A DNA stretch of 6,360 bases from SAR324 cluster bacterium. GTDB taxonomy: Bacteria; SAR324; JACQKK01. A program made the position numbers and the translations under genes. Shown here in pieces: positions 1 through 5,517 of this stretch (the first letter of the stretch is position 1; each line of letters opens with the position of its first letter). The stretch is taken from contig JACZVE010000193.1 in assembly GCA_022572825.1 (NCBI GenBank), positions 1 to 6,360 of the forward strand, written 5' to 3'. A model generated the notes under the pieces. The model was not told the DNA's origin. It was given only the letters and a program-made list of their open reading frames with translations, and did not search any database.

Positions 1-41
1 GATAGAGCGAATCTTTGACGCGAAGGGGTCGGCGGGTGCGC

Positions 42-70
42 ATGACAGGCGCCGGGCACCCCGCTAGGAT
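42..70 (+). promoter_or_regulatory. Candidate sigma-70 promoter for the membrane protein gene at 123
   Basis: A -35-like hexamer ATGACA (42-47, five of six matches to TTGACA) is followed after 17 nt by TAGGAT (65-70, four of six matches to TATAAT). Transcription would start near 77, leaving a leader of about 45 nt before the ATG at 123. Spacing is ideal. The match is by eye and such motifs occur by chance, so this is a moderate-confidence call. Confidence 0.42.
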
Positions 71-122
71 AGGGCGTGCAATTCGTCGCCAATCCGCATG
101 TTCGCCAACCACGGAGGGTGCC

Positions 123-773
123 ATGGGTGACCGCCGGAAACTCCGCTTCATCGTATTGCTCTTCCTGCTCGCATGGGCGCTGCCCCTCGCCGTGGCGGCG
201 AACGAGACCGTGCCCCGAGTGTCGCGGTTTGATCCGCTCGATCTCGGCGGGTCCCTGGCCCGTTACGAGATGGTCGAGGTCTCCTACCTGCTGCGTTCGC
301 CCCAAGGCGACCTGGTGCGCATCTCCCGCGCCTGGCCTTCTTCGCATCGCACATCCTGGAGCGTGGGCTACGACACGACGGTGAGGGGGCCGCGCACTCA
401 GCAGGTTTTCTGGGGTGCGCAAAGGCTCGATCGCTGGTTGAGCCGCGGCCAGCAATACTACACGCAGGTGATCGATTACGCGCGGGAAACGTGGACCCTC
501 ATTGCCCGCGTGCTGAGCTTCCTGGGCGTAGTAGTGCTATTTGTCAGCACATGGGTTATCTGGTTCCTGTTGCGCCCGGCGATGCTGGGATTGAGCGACC
601 GGCAGGTTTTTCTGTTGGCTTTCGCCTTCCTCAGCATGATCTGGCTGTACCTCACCGGCATCTACTCCAGCGTGGTGTATGCGGTCGGCCTGATGCTCGT
701 GCCGGCGCTGCTCGTGACGCTGCTGAGCCTCCTCTTGAGGCGGATCAAGCGGCTCCGTCCGGGACAGGGGTGA
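123..773 (+). CDS. Hypothetical membrane protein with N-terminal signal sequence, 216 aa
   Basis: I do not recognise the family. The N-terminus has a basic start (RRK, residues 4-6), a hydrophobic core (about 9-24) and an AVA-A motif near 23-26, so it resembles a cleavable signal peptide. Residues 27-125 form a hydrophilic, probably periplasmic domain rich in Arg, Trp and Tyr. Three hydrophobic segments follow at about 130-150, 161-180 and 184-206, and the protein ends in a basic tail (RRIKRLR, 206-212) that probably faces the cytoplasm. The architecture is therefore an extracytoplasmic domain with a C-terminal membrane bundle. The ATG at 123 is chosen because GGAGGG lies at 113-118 with 4-nt spacing and the signal peptide begins there. 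The frame is open back to a TTG at 15, but that would add 36 Arg-rich residues and place the candidate promoter inside the gene. The next gene is 230 nt downstream and may be separately transcribed. Being a real gene is likely; its function is unknown. Confidence 0.8.
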   Translation: MGDRRKLRFIVLLFLLAWALPLAVAANETVPRVSRFDPLDLGGSLARYEMVEVSYLLRSPQGDLVRISRAWPSSHRTSWSVGYDTTVRGPRTQQVFWGAQRLDRWLSRGQQYYTQVIDYARETWTLIARVLSFLGVVVLFVSTWVIWFLLRPAMLGLSDRQVFLLAFAFLSMIWLYLTGIYSSVVYAVGLMLVPALLVTLLSLLLRRIKRLRPGQG

Positions 774-839
774 GCGTGTCGGCAGCCGCTATCCATGGAA
801 GCGCTGGCGGGCAGGTGCAGTGAACGTGGTGGCGGGCAC

Positions 840-855
840 GCATCGATGCTAGAAT
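840..855 (+). promoter_or_regulatory. Extended -10 promoter candidate abutted by a 10-bp palindrome
   Basis: TAGAAT at 850-855 matches TATAAT at five of six positions and is preceded by TG at 847-848 and one base, which gives an extended -10 element. No good -35 is seen at the usual distance (TGGTGG at 827-832 is poor). The perfect palindrome GCATCGATGC (840-849) directly abuts and partly overlaps the extended -10, so it could be an operator half-site pair. If used, the leader before the GTG at 1004 would be about 140 nt. Confidence 0.33.
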
Positions 856-951
856 GCCAGCGGGCGTCGCCGGTTGCCCGCCGGCGGATTGAAAAACGGC
901 CCGGGCGTATCGTTCGCGCTTCGGCGGGCTGAGAGCCGGCCGTGATTACGA

Positions 952-972
952 CGATTGCACGAATCGCAATCG
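952..972. repeat. 7-bp inverted repeat upstream of the exported-protein gene
   Basis: CGATTGC (952-958) and GCAATCG (966-972) are perfect reverse complements separated by 7 nt. They lie about 31 nt before the GTG start at 1004. The structure could be an operator or a short hairpin in the leader. Nothing further supports either role. Confidence 0.4.
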
Positions 973-1003
973 CCCCGCGCGCAGCCAGCGATGAGAGGTC
1001 ATT

Positions 1004-1324
1004 GTGAAGCGTTATGGGATTCTCCTGATCGTGCTGACCGCGCTGTGGGTCATCTCCCCGCCCGGCGCCGCGGCGGGGTGCGAATCGGTAATAAAATCCA
1101 CGCAGGCGTCGCTGACCACGACTGAAGCGCAACTGGATGAGGTGGATGCTAAGAAGAGGTCCCGCATCGTGAGCTTCATCGACGGTGCGAAGCGGATGCT
1201 GGCCGAGGCGGAATCCGACTGCCGGCAGGACGCCACCGGCCTGGACCGGGCAACGGCAACCGGCAAGGCGCTGATCGCGCAGGGCCATCTTGCCGCGGCG
1301 CAACTGCTCATCAAGGTAAACTGA
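1004..1324 (+). CDS. Small exported protein of unknown function, 106 aa
   Basis: I do not recognise a family. Residues 1-24 form a clear signal peptide: KR at 2-3, a hydrophobic core around 5-18, and AAA-G at 22-25 as a likely signal peptidase I site. A cysteine at 26 preceded by Ala-Ala-Gly resembles a weak lipobox, but the -3 residue is Ala rather than Leu, and a second cysteine at 73 makes a periplasmic disulfide the simpler reading. The mature part of about 80 residues is hydrophilic and looks helical (37-72 and 80-105), with alternating charged residues and many Ala, Gln and Lys. The start is a GTG at 1004 with AGAGG at 994-998 and 5-nt spacing; this is where the signal peptide begins. 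The gene is free-standing, 230 nt after the previous gene and 94 nt before the next. Confidence 0.72.
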   Translation: MKRYGILLIVLTALWVISPPGAAAGCESVIKSTQASLTTTEAQLDEVDAKKRSRIVSFIDGAKRMLAEAESDCRQDATGLDRATATGKALIAQGHLAAAQLLIKVN

Positions 1325-1328
1325 TAAA

Positions 1329-1370
1329 CGGACGGATTTTCGTCCGAGCGACACATTCCCCAGCGGACGG
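1329..1370 (+). promoter_or_regulatory. Possible stem-loop with two competing pairings, between genes
   Basis: CGGACG (1329-1334) pairs with CGTCCG (1341-1346) around a 6-nt loop just after the stop at 1324. CGGACGG is repeated directly at 1364-1370, so CGTCCG could instead pair with that copy. There is no T-tract after the stem on the + strand, so it is not a classical intrinsic terminator. It may be a transcript-end structure or chance. Confidence 0.25.
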
Positions 1371-1418
1371 TTGCTAACCCGAAAGTATGGCCGGCGCCAA
1401 TCCGGCCGACAGGGCACC

Positions 1419-2249
1419 ATGCCAGCAAGCGCTGCGGAGACATTCTCGCAATTGGCCGCCACACCGGACGAGCGGATCGATCTGGCGCATGCCGCATTGT
1501 CGATCGCCGAGGTGGCGGAGCCGCACCTGGATCGAGAGCTGTGCCTGCGGCAGCTCGACGCCTTGGCCGCCGCCGCCGGCAATCACTTGCGGGCGGAAGC
1601 GACGGAAGCGGGGCAGGTGGAGGCGCTGATGCGATGGCTGCACGACGAGCAGGGCTTCCGCGGCAATGACGTGGACTATTATGATCCCCGCAACAGCTTC
1701 CTCAACCAGGTGCTGGCGCGGCGCACAGGCATCCCCATTACCCTGGCGCTGGTGTACATCGAGGTGGGCAAACGGCTGGGCATCACCCTGGCAGGCGTCA
1801 ACTTTCCCGGTCACTTCCTGGTCAGGCTTGTGGCGCCGGGCCCGGAGATCGTCATCGATCCGTTTGGCGGCCGCATCCTGAGCGAAGAGGATTGTGCCGG
1901 CCTGTTGCGCTCGGTGATGGGTCCCTCGGCCGTGCTCGAACCGGCCCTGATGCGGCCGGTGCCGGCCAAATCGATGCTGCGGCGGATGCTGACCAACCTG
2001 AAGCTCATCTACCTGCGGCTGGGACAACTCAGCGAGGCCCTGGCCTGCATGGATCGCATCCTGCTGCTGGCCCCGGAAGAGCCCCAGGAGCTGCGCGACC
2101 GCGGCCTGCTTCATTATCATCTCGACCGCTACGCCGAAGCGCGGGCAGACCTGGAACGTTTTCTGGCGCTGATGCCGCAGCATCCCGGCGCCGACGCGGT
2201 GCAGCCCTACCTGGAACGGGCGCGCCAGCGCATGAGCCGGCTCAATTGA
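1419..2249 (+). CDS. sirB1: SirB1 family protein (transglutaminase-like domain plus TPR), 276 aa
   Basis: The order of domains matches the SirB1/YchA family, and the length is near that of E. coli YchA (about 269 aa). Residues 18-160 form the transglutaminase-like core, with the hallmark stretches YYDPRNSFLNQVL (87-99), GIPITLALVY (104-113), NFPGHFLVR (128-136) and IDPFGG (146-151). Residues 192-256 hold tetratricopeptide-type helices. His132 and Asp147 sit where the transglutaminase His and Asp would be, but the nucleophile position in the GIPITLALVY helix has no Cys. The fold is therefore probably non-catalytic, which is normal for this family as I know it. No signal peptide is seen, so it should be cytosolic. 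The biochemical role of the family is not established. The ATG at 1419 has a weak AGGG at 1411-1414. An in-frame TTG at 1371 would add 16 basic residues and has no ribosome site. It lies 176 nt before the permease gene. Confidence 0.93.
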   Translation: MPASAAETFSQLAATPDERIDLAHAALSIAEVAEPHLDRELCLRQLDALAAAAGNHLRAEATEAGQVEALMRWLHDEQGFRGNDVDYYDPRNSFLNQVLARRTGIPITLALVYIEVGKRLGITLAGVNFPGHFLVRLVAPGPEIVIDPFGGRILSEEDCAGLLRSVMGPSAVLEPALMRPVPAKSMLRRMLTNLKLIYLRLGQLSEALACMDRILLLAPEEPQELRDRGLLHYHLDRYAEARADLERFLALMPQHPGADAVQPYLERARQRMSRLN

Positions 2250-2425
2250 AGGTGCATCGGACGCCCTGATCGGCTGGGGCGGGAAACCGGCTCACGGGCG
2301 TGGATGCGACCGGCGTCGTGGCGATTCGCCCCTCCCCGGCCGGGTGTGGAGCCCGCTTGGGTTGGGCCGGCGGGGCCGCTTCTGCAATAGCACGCCATCG
2401 AGGCCCGGGCGCACCGGCGAGCGAT

Positions 2426-3511
2426 ATGAACGAGGGAACACCCAGCTTCAAGGCATACCTTACCGACCCCCAGTTTATTGCCCTGTTCTTCGTGCTGGGA
2501 ATCGTTTCCGGCATGCTCTATTTCTTCGGCTTTCAGCTCATTCCCTTCATCATCGCCTTCCTGTTCGCCTACTTCCTGGATAGCGGGGTCGTTCAACTCG
2601 TGCGGAGAGGAATGCGGCGCTGGCAGGCGGTCGGCATCGTATTTTCCGCGTATCTGCTCGTGTACCTGGCCCTGCTGATCGGGCCCCTGCAGCTCGCCAC
2701 GCGGCGCGCGCTGACGGCGGCCCGCAGCGTAGGGGCCAACGCCGATCGATTGATTCAGCAATTTCAGCAGCTGCCCGATCCGTTCTTCGGACTGCTGCCC
2801 GAGAATCTGCGCGGGGACGCGGCCGAATTCCTCGTCCGCAACGTTCAGCAGTGGTTCACGGTGCTGGTGACCGGCTCCATCGGTTTGCTCCCCCAGGTGA
2901 CGAGCTGGATCGTATTCCTCTTTTTGGTGCCCCTGCTGGTGTTCTTTTTCCTGAAGGACAAGGACTTGCTGGCGCGGGGCATCCTGAGATGCCTGCCGCG
3001 GCGGCGCGAGCTGGTCACCCGGATCTGGCTGGAAATGGAGCAGCAGATCGGCAACTACGTGCGGGGCAAGGTTTGGGAGATTCTCATCGTCGGCATCGTC
3101 ACCTGGCTGGTGTTTATCCTGCTGGGCTTCGAATTTCCAGTGGTCTACGGTGTGCTGACGGGGTTGTCCGTGCTGATTCCCTATGTGGGCGCGTTGGGCG
3201 TCACGATACCCCTGTTCATTCAGGGCTATCTGCAATGGGGCATGACCTGGGATCTCGGCTGGCTGCTGATCGCCTATTCGGTGATCCAGTTCCTTGACGG
3301 AAATGTGCTGGCACCGTTGATCTTCTCCGAAACGGTAAAGTTGCACCCCATCGTCATTCTGCTGGCCGTGTTCATCTTCGGCAGCCTGTGGGGGTTCTGG
3401 GGCGTGGTGCTCGCCATCCCGTTGGCCACGTTCGCCAAGGCCCTGCTGCACGCCGTGCTCGAGTTCCGCGAGCGGCAAGACGAAGCGCGCTCGGCCGAGG
3501 CGGCCTCCTGA
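2426..3511 (+). CDS. AI-2E family transporter (PerM/YdiK/TqsA-type permease), 361 aa
   Basis: This is a polytopic inner-membrane protein of the AI-2 exporter superfamily, close to the usual length of about 350 aa. Hydrophobic segments lie near 16-34, 35-51, 68-87, 150-176, 217-234, 238-265, 274-290 and 305-340. The large hydrophilic stretch 88-148 corresponds to the family's extramembrane domain. Family signatures are YVRGK (211-215), LSVLIPYVGALG (247-258), DGNVLAPLIF (291-300), KLHPIVILLAVFIFG (305-319) and GFWGVVLAIPLATFAKALL (323-341). Members export autoinducer-2 (TqsA) or act in ion antiport; others are uncharacterised, so the substrate here cannot be named. The ATG at 2426 is preferred because family-like sequence begins there, although only a weak GGCGAG lies upstream. 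An in-frame GTG at 2300 would add 42 Ala/Gly/Pro-rich residues and has no ribosome site. No quorum-sensing gene is nearby. Confidence 0.94.
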   Translation: MNEGTPSFKAYLTDPQFIALFFVLGIVSGMLYFFGFQLIPFIIAFLFAYFLDSGVVQLVRRGMRRWQAVGIVFSAYLLVYLALLIGPLQLATRRALTAARSVGANADRLIQQFQQLPDPFFGLLPENLRGDAAEFLVRNVQQWFTVLVTGSIGLLPQVTSWIVFLFLVPLLVFFFLKDKDLLARGILRCLPRRRELVTRIWLEMEQQIGNYVRGKVWEILIVGIVTWLVFILLGFEFPVVYGVLTGLSVLIPYVGALGVTIPLFIQGYLQWGMTWDLGWLLIAYSVIQFLDGNVLAPLIFSETVKLHPIVILLAVFIFGSLWGFWGVVLAIPLATFAKALLHAVLEFRERQDEARSAEAAS

Positions 3512-3526
3512 ATTGATGTTATGCCT

Positions 3527-3676
3527 ATTCCCTTGGCTCGGTAAGCCGCCGGTATCGTTCGCCCTTGAGTGTGTGTTTGCGAATGTGAAGCCTCGCCCCC
3601 AGGCCCAAATTGCACCAAGCACGGGAGAGCGTCATATTTAGCGCCAAATTCACCGGCTTTGCTGAGCCAAGGGAAT
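3527..3676 (+). repeat. 150-nt element bounded by long imperfect inverted repeats
   Basis: The left arm (3527-3553) and right arm (3652-3676) are nearly complementary. Thirteen outer pairs are perfect (3527-3539 with 3664-3676). Six more pairs follow to 3545/3658, three of which are G-U in + strand RNA. After a 2-nt bulge (3546-3547) six further Watson-Crick pairs close the stem (3548-3553 with 3652-3657), for 25 pairs in total. The 98-nt interior has a second 7-bp stem (3556-3562 with 3579-3585, one G-U pair, 16-nt loop) and a 4-bp one (3590-3593 with 3601-3604). It begins 15 nt after the permease stop and ends 80 nt before the hydrolase start. It could be a transcript-end structure, a small structured RNA, or a transposase-less mobile repeat. 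No target-site duplication is visible and no T-tract follows. Confidence 0.7.
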
Positions 3677-3680
3677 GAGC

Positions 3681-3720
3681 ACATTCATCTAATCCGTGTT
3701 TATCCGTGTCCATTTGCGGG
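3681..3720 (+). repeat. 10-bp-period degenerate tandem repeat
   Basis: Four 10-bp units lie head to tail: ACATTCATCT (3681-3690), AATCCGTGTT (3691-3700), TATCCGTGTC (3701-3710) and CATTTGCGGG (3711-3720). The two middle units share ATCCGTGT exactly and the outer ones are diverged. Similar 'ATCCGTGTTNATCCGTGT' stretches are, from memory, common as dispersed intergenic repeats in many environmental bacterial genomes, where they give rise to spurious short ORFs. The block starts 4 nt after the inverted-repeat element and ends 36 nt before the hydrolase start codon. It contains a TCTAAT (3688-3693) resembling a -10 hexamer, but no -35 is spaced for it. Confidence 0.65.
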
Positions 3721-3756
3721 TGAACCTAACGGAGGAGTACCAAGGAGCTTTTCCAA

Positions 3757-4422
3757 ATGAGCGAGATCATTCAATTCAGGTGTCCCGACGGAAGCACCGC
3801 GCCGGGCTACCTGGCCACGCCCGCAGCCGGAGACGATGCGCCCAATGTGGTGGTCCTCCAGGAATGGTGGGGGCTGAACAGCCAGATCAAGGGCGTCGCC
3901 GATCGGCTGGCGGAGCAGGGCTATCGGGCTTTGGTGCCCGACCTCTACCGGGGGAGCGTGACGCAAAGCCCGGACGAGGCAAATCATCTGATGACGGGGT
4001 TGGACTGGCCTGGGGCCACGCGCCAGGACGTGCGCGGCGCGGCCCAGCATCTCAAGCCAAACGGCCGCAAGACGGCCGTGCTGGGCTTCTGTATGGGTGG
4101 TGCGCTGACCGTCATCGCCGGCGTCGAGGTGTCCGAGTTGGACGCGGCCGTGTGTTTTTACGGTATTCCGCCGGCCGAGGCCGCCGATCCGCGCGAAATC
4201 CGTGTGCCGTTTCAGGGGCATTTCGCCAATCAGGACGACTGGTGTACGCCGGCTGCCGTCGACGCCCTCGAGGCGCAGATGAAGGCGGCGGGGATCCACC
4301 ACGAGCTCTTCCGCTACGACGCCGCCCACGCGTTCTTCAATGAGGACGCCGCCGTTTATGACGCCGCCGCCGCCCGGCAAGCCTGGGAGCGCTCCCTGGT
4401 GTTCTTGCGGGCGCACTTGTAG
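3757..4422 (+). CDS. Dienelactone hydrolase family protein, 221 aa
   Basis: This is an alpha/beta-hydrolase of the dienelactone hydrolase family, which uses a Cys-His-Asp triad. Visible features are the QEWWGLN stretch (35-41) carrying the family Glu36, YRALVPDLYRG (56-66), the nucleophile elbow GFCMGG (110-115) with Cys112, Asp161 in FANQDDWCTP (156-165) and His191 in AAHAFFN (189-195). The triad is complete and spaced as in Pseudomonas DLH (Cys123, Asp171, His202). The length is typical. No signal peptide is present, so it should be cytosolic. DLH proper hydrolyses dienelactone in chlorocatechol breakdown, but no such pathway genes are nearby, and most homologues have unknown or broad carboxylesterase substrates. 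The ATG at 3757 is supported by AAGGAG at 3742-3747 with 9-nt spacing; a second purine run GGAGGAG lies at 3731-3737. Upstream is the repeat-bearing spacer. Confidence 0.94.
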   Translation: MSEIIQFRCPDGSTAPGYLATPAAGDDAPNVVVLQEWWGLNSQIKGVADRLAEQGYRALVPDLYRGSVTQSPDEANHLMTGLDWPGATRQDVRGAAQHLKPNGRKTAVLGFCMGGALTVIAGVEVSELDAAVCFYGIPPAEAADPREIRVPFQGHFANQDDWCTPAAVDALEAQMKAAGIHHELFRYDAAHAFFNEDAAVYDAAAARQAWERSLVFLRAHL

Positions 4423-4433
4423 CCTGGCGGCTC

Positions 4434-4476
4434 CGGCGCACTGCGCCGCCCCCGCGTCCGGTATGCTGCCCGGACG
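4434..4476 (+). terminator. Two adjacent GC-rich stem-loops after the hydrolase gene
   Basis: CGGCGC (4434-4439) pairs with GCGCCG (4443-4448) around a 3-nt loop, and CGTCCGG (4455-4461) pairs with CCGGACG (4470-4476) around an 8-nt loop. Both fall 12-54 nt after the stop at 4422. Neither is followed by a run of T, so intrinsic termination is doubtful. They may stabilise the 3' end of the transcript or act as a protein-binding site before the next gene. Confidence 0.25.
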
Positions 4477-4528
4477 AGAGGGCCGCCGTCGCCATGCGGC
4501 GTACACCCATTGGGCGCGCAATGCCGCA

Positions 4529-4556
4529 CTGGCAATGTGGGGCGCGATTTGATAAA
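4529..4556 (+). promoter_or_regulatory. Weak promoter candidate for the RidA-family gene
   Basis: CTGGCA (4529-4534, four of six to TTGACA) is followed after 16 nt by GATAAA (4551-4556, four of six to TATAAT). The leader to the ATG at 4615 would be about 50 nt. Between them lies a direct repeat of TGCCAATC (4573-4580 and 4585-4592, 12-bp period), which could be a binding site. The evidence is thin. Confidence 0.25.
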
Positions 4557-4614
4557 TGCCCAAAAGCGACGATGCCAATCGACCTGCCAATCCCGTCAAC
4601 CAGGAGGCGATGTA

Positions 4615-4962
4615 ATGGCAATTACCCGAATCGAAACAGGCCCGCGCATGAGCCAGTGCGTCGTAAGCGGAGATACCGTCTATCTCGCGGGCCAGGTAGC
4701 AGACGATCCCAACGCGGACATCAAAGGACAAACGCAGTCGGTGCTGAGCAAAATCGATGCCCTGCTGGCCAAAGCCGGCAGCTCGAAGTCCAACTTGTTG
4801 TCCACGGTGATATTCCTATCGGATATGCGCCACTTCGAGGGGATGAATCAGGTGTGGGATGCGTGGGTGGATGCGGGCAATACGCCGGCGCGGGCCACGG
4901 TGGCTGCCCTGCTGGCGCGCCCGCAATATCTGGTGGAGATCATGGTCGTCGCGTCGAAATAA
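4615..4962 (+). CDS. RidA family protein (YoaB-like), 115 aa
   Basis: This is a small cytosolic protein of the RidA/YjgF/UK114 family, usually a trimer whose subunit clefts deaminate reactive enamine or imine intermediates. Family marks are VYLAGQV (22-28), the DALLAKAGSSKSNLLSTVIFLSDM run of helix and strand (48-71, key residues Lys53, Ser56, Ser59), MNQVWDAWV (77-85), PARATV (91-96) with Arg93, the substrate carboxylate-binding position, and LVEIMVVAS (106-114). The general pattern resembles E. coli YoaB more than RidA itself. In RidA the last motif reads VEIEAIA; here the second Glu is Met110, so classical enamine deaminase activity is uncertain. The ATG at 4615 has an excellent AGGAGG at 4602-4607 with 7-nt spacing. 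An ATG-TAA (4610-4615) overlaps the true start by one base. The open frame back to 4510 is not similar to the family and is ignored. The PPOX gene follows after 116 nt. Confidence 0.93.
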   Translation: MAITRIETGPRMSQCVVSGDTVYLAGQVADDPNADIKGQTQSVLSKIDALLAKAGSSKSNLLSTVIFLSDMRHFEGMNQVWDAWVDAGNTPARATVAALLARPQYLVEIMVVASK

Positions 4963-5078
4963 CCCCTCCGCCGTTTGCTCAGAATAGGATCCCGCAGTTG
5001 CTGATCTTCGGCCAATCGCAAGACCGTGACAGCGCGACCCGCGCAGGAAACGATTACCTGGCACAGGAGACGTATTAC

Positions 5079-5480
5079 ATGGCGGCAATCATTCCCAGTA
5101 GCCACAAAGACCTGTTCGAGAAAAAAGCGTTCGCCCATCTGGCCTGCCACCTTTCCGATGGATCGATTCTGGTCAATCCGGTGTGGTGTACGCTGGAGGG
5201 CGATCGCGTGGTCATCAATTCGGTGCAGGGCCGGCTGAAGGACAGAGCCATGCGCCGCGACAACAAGGTCACCGTGTGCATCTCCGATCCCGACGATCCC
5301 TACCGCTACCTGGAGCTGCGGGGCACCGTGGTCGAGATCACCACCGACGGGGCGGACGAGGCCATCGACAGGCTGGCGAAGAAATACATGGGCGTCGACA
5401 CTTACCCCTATCGTAAAGACGACCAAATACGGGTGATCTATCGCATTCAGCCCGAAAAGGCGGTGGGGTTCCCAAGCTAG
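5079..5480 (+). CDS. PPOX-class split-barrel oxidoreductase (FMN or F420 type), 133 aa
   Basis: The protein belongs to the pyridoxamine 5'-phosphate oxidase-like split beta-barrel superfamily. It looks most like the group annotated as PPOX-class F420-dependent oxidoreductases (FDOR-B, related to Rv1155). Visible features are AHLACHLSDGSILVNPVWC (19-37), the cofactor-phosphate-binding stretch GRLKDRAMRRD (51-61) with Lys54 and Arg56, DPDDPYRYLELRG (70-82), the KKYMGVDTYPYR segment (101-112) and a C-terminal RVIYRIQPEK strand (118-127). Length is typical for a homodimeric single-domain member. The cofactor cannot be settled here: no F420 biosynthesis gene is in the window, and related proteins bind FMN, F420 or haem. 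The ATG at 5079 is chosen for AGGAG at 5065-5069 with 9-nt spacing. The same frame is open far upstream through the RidA gene, but that portion resembles no family. The 116-nt gap to RidA permits co-transcription. Confidence 0.92.
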   Translation: MAAIIPSSHKDLFEKKAFAHLACHLSDGSILVNPVWCTLEGDRVVINSVQGRLKDRAMRRDNKVTVCISDPDDPYRYLELRGTVVEITTDGADEAIDRLAKKYMGVDTYPYRKDDQIRVIYRIQPEKAVGFPS

Positions 5481-5517
5481 CCGCAGCCGGGTGCGCCGTT
5501 CCCTGAATTTCAGGAGC

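Noticed and set aside
1..18. Possible tail of an upstream gene ending in TGA at 16-18
   Set aside because: Only five codons are visible, so coding cannot be judged.
662..1582. A 306-codon minus-strand open frame across two + strand genes
   Set aside because: Arg/Ser/Ala-rich translation with no family features; it overlaps the signal-peptide-bearing gene and the start of SirB1.
2300..2425. A GTG-started 42-residue N-terminal extension of the permease
   Set aside because: The sequence is Ala/Gly/Pro-rich, unlike the family, and no ribosome site precedes the GTG.
2207..3622. A 471-codon open frame on the minus strand opposite the permease
   Set aside because: It is Gln/His/Asp-rich low-complexity sequence lying antisense to an unmistakable AI-2E transporter. 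High GC content produces such long antisense frames.
3527..3676. An insertion sequence
   Set aside because: No transposase fits in 150 nt and no flanking target duplication is visible; at most it is a transposase-less repeat.
3525..3713. A 62-codon minus-strand ORF across the inverted-repeat element and 10-bp-period repeat
   Set aside because: It is a translation of repeat DNA; its beginning follows the 10-bp unit and no ribosome site supports it.
3681..3720. A CRISPR array
   Set aside because: Units are only 10 bp, have no spacers, and no cas gene is near.
3700..4731. A 343-codon minus-strand open frame opposite the hydrolase
   Set aside because: No family resemblance; it covers a complete dienelactone hydrolase gene on the + strand and intergenic sequence.
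4494..5078. An open 195-codon extension upstream of the PPOX gene in the same frame, suggesting a fusion
   Set aside because: It runs out of frame through the RidA gene, resembles no protein, and the PPOX gene has its own ribosome site and a family-typical N-terminus at 5079.
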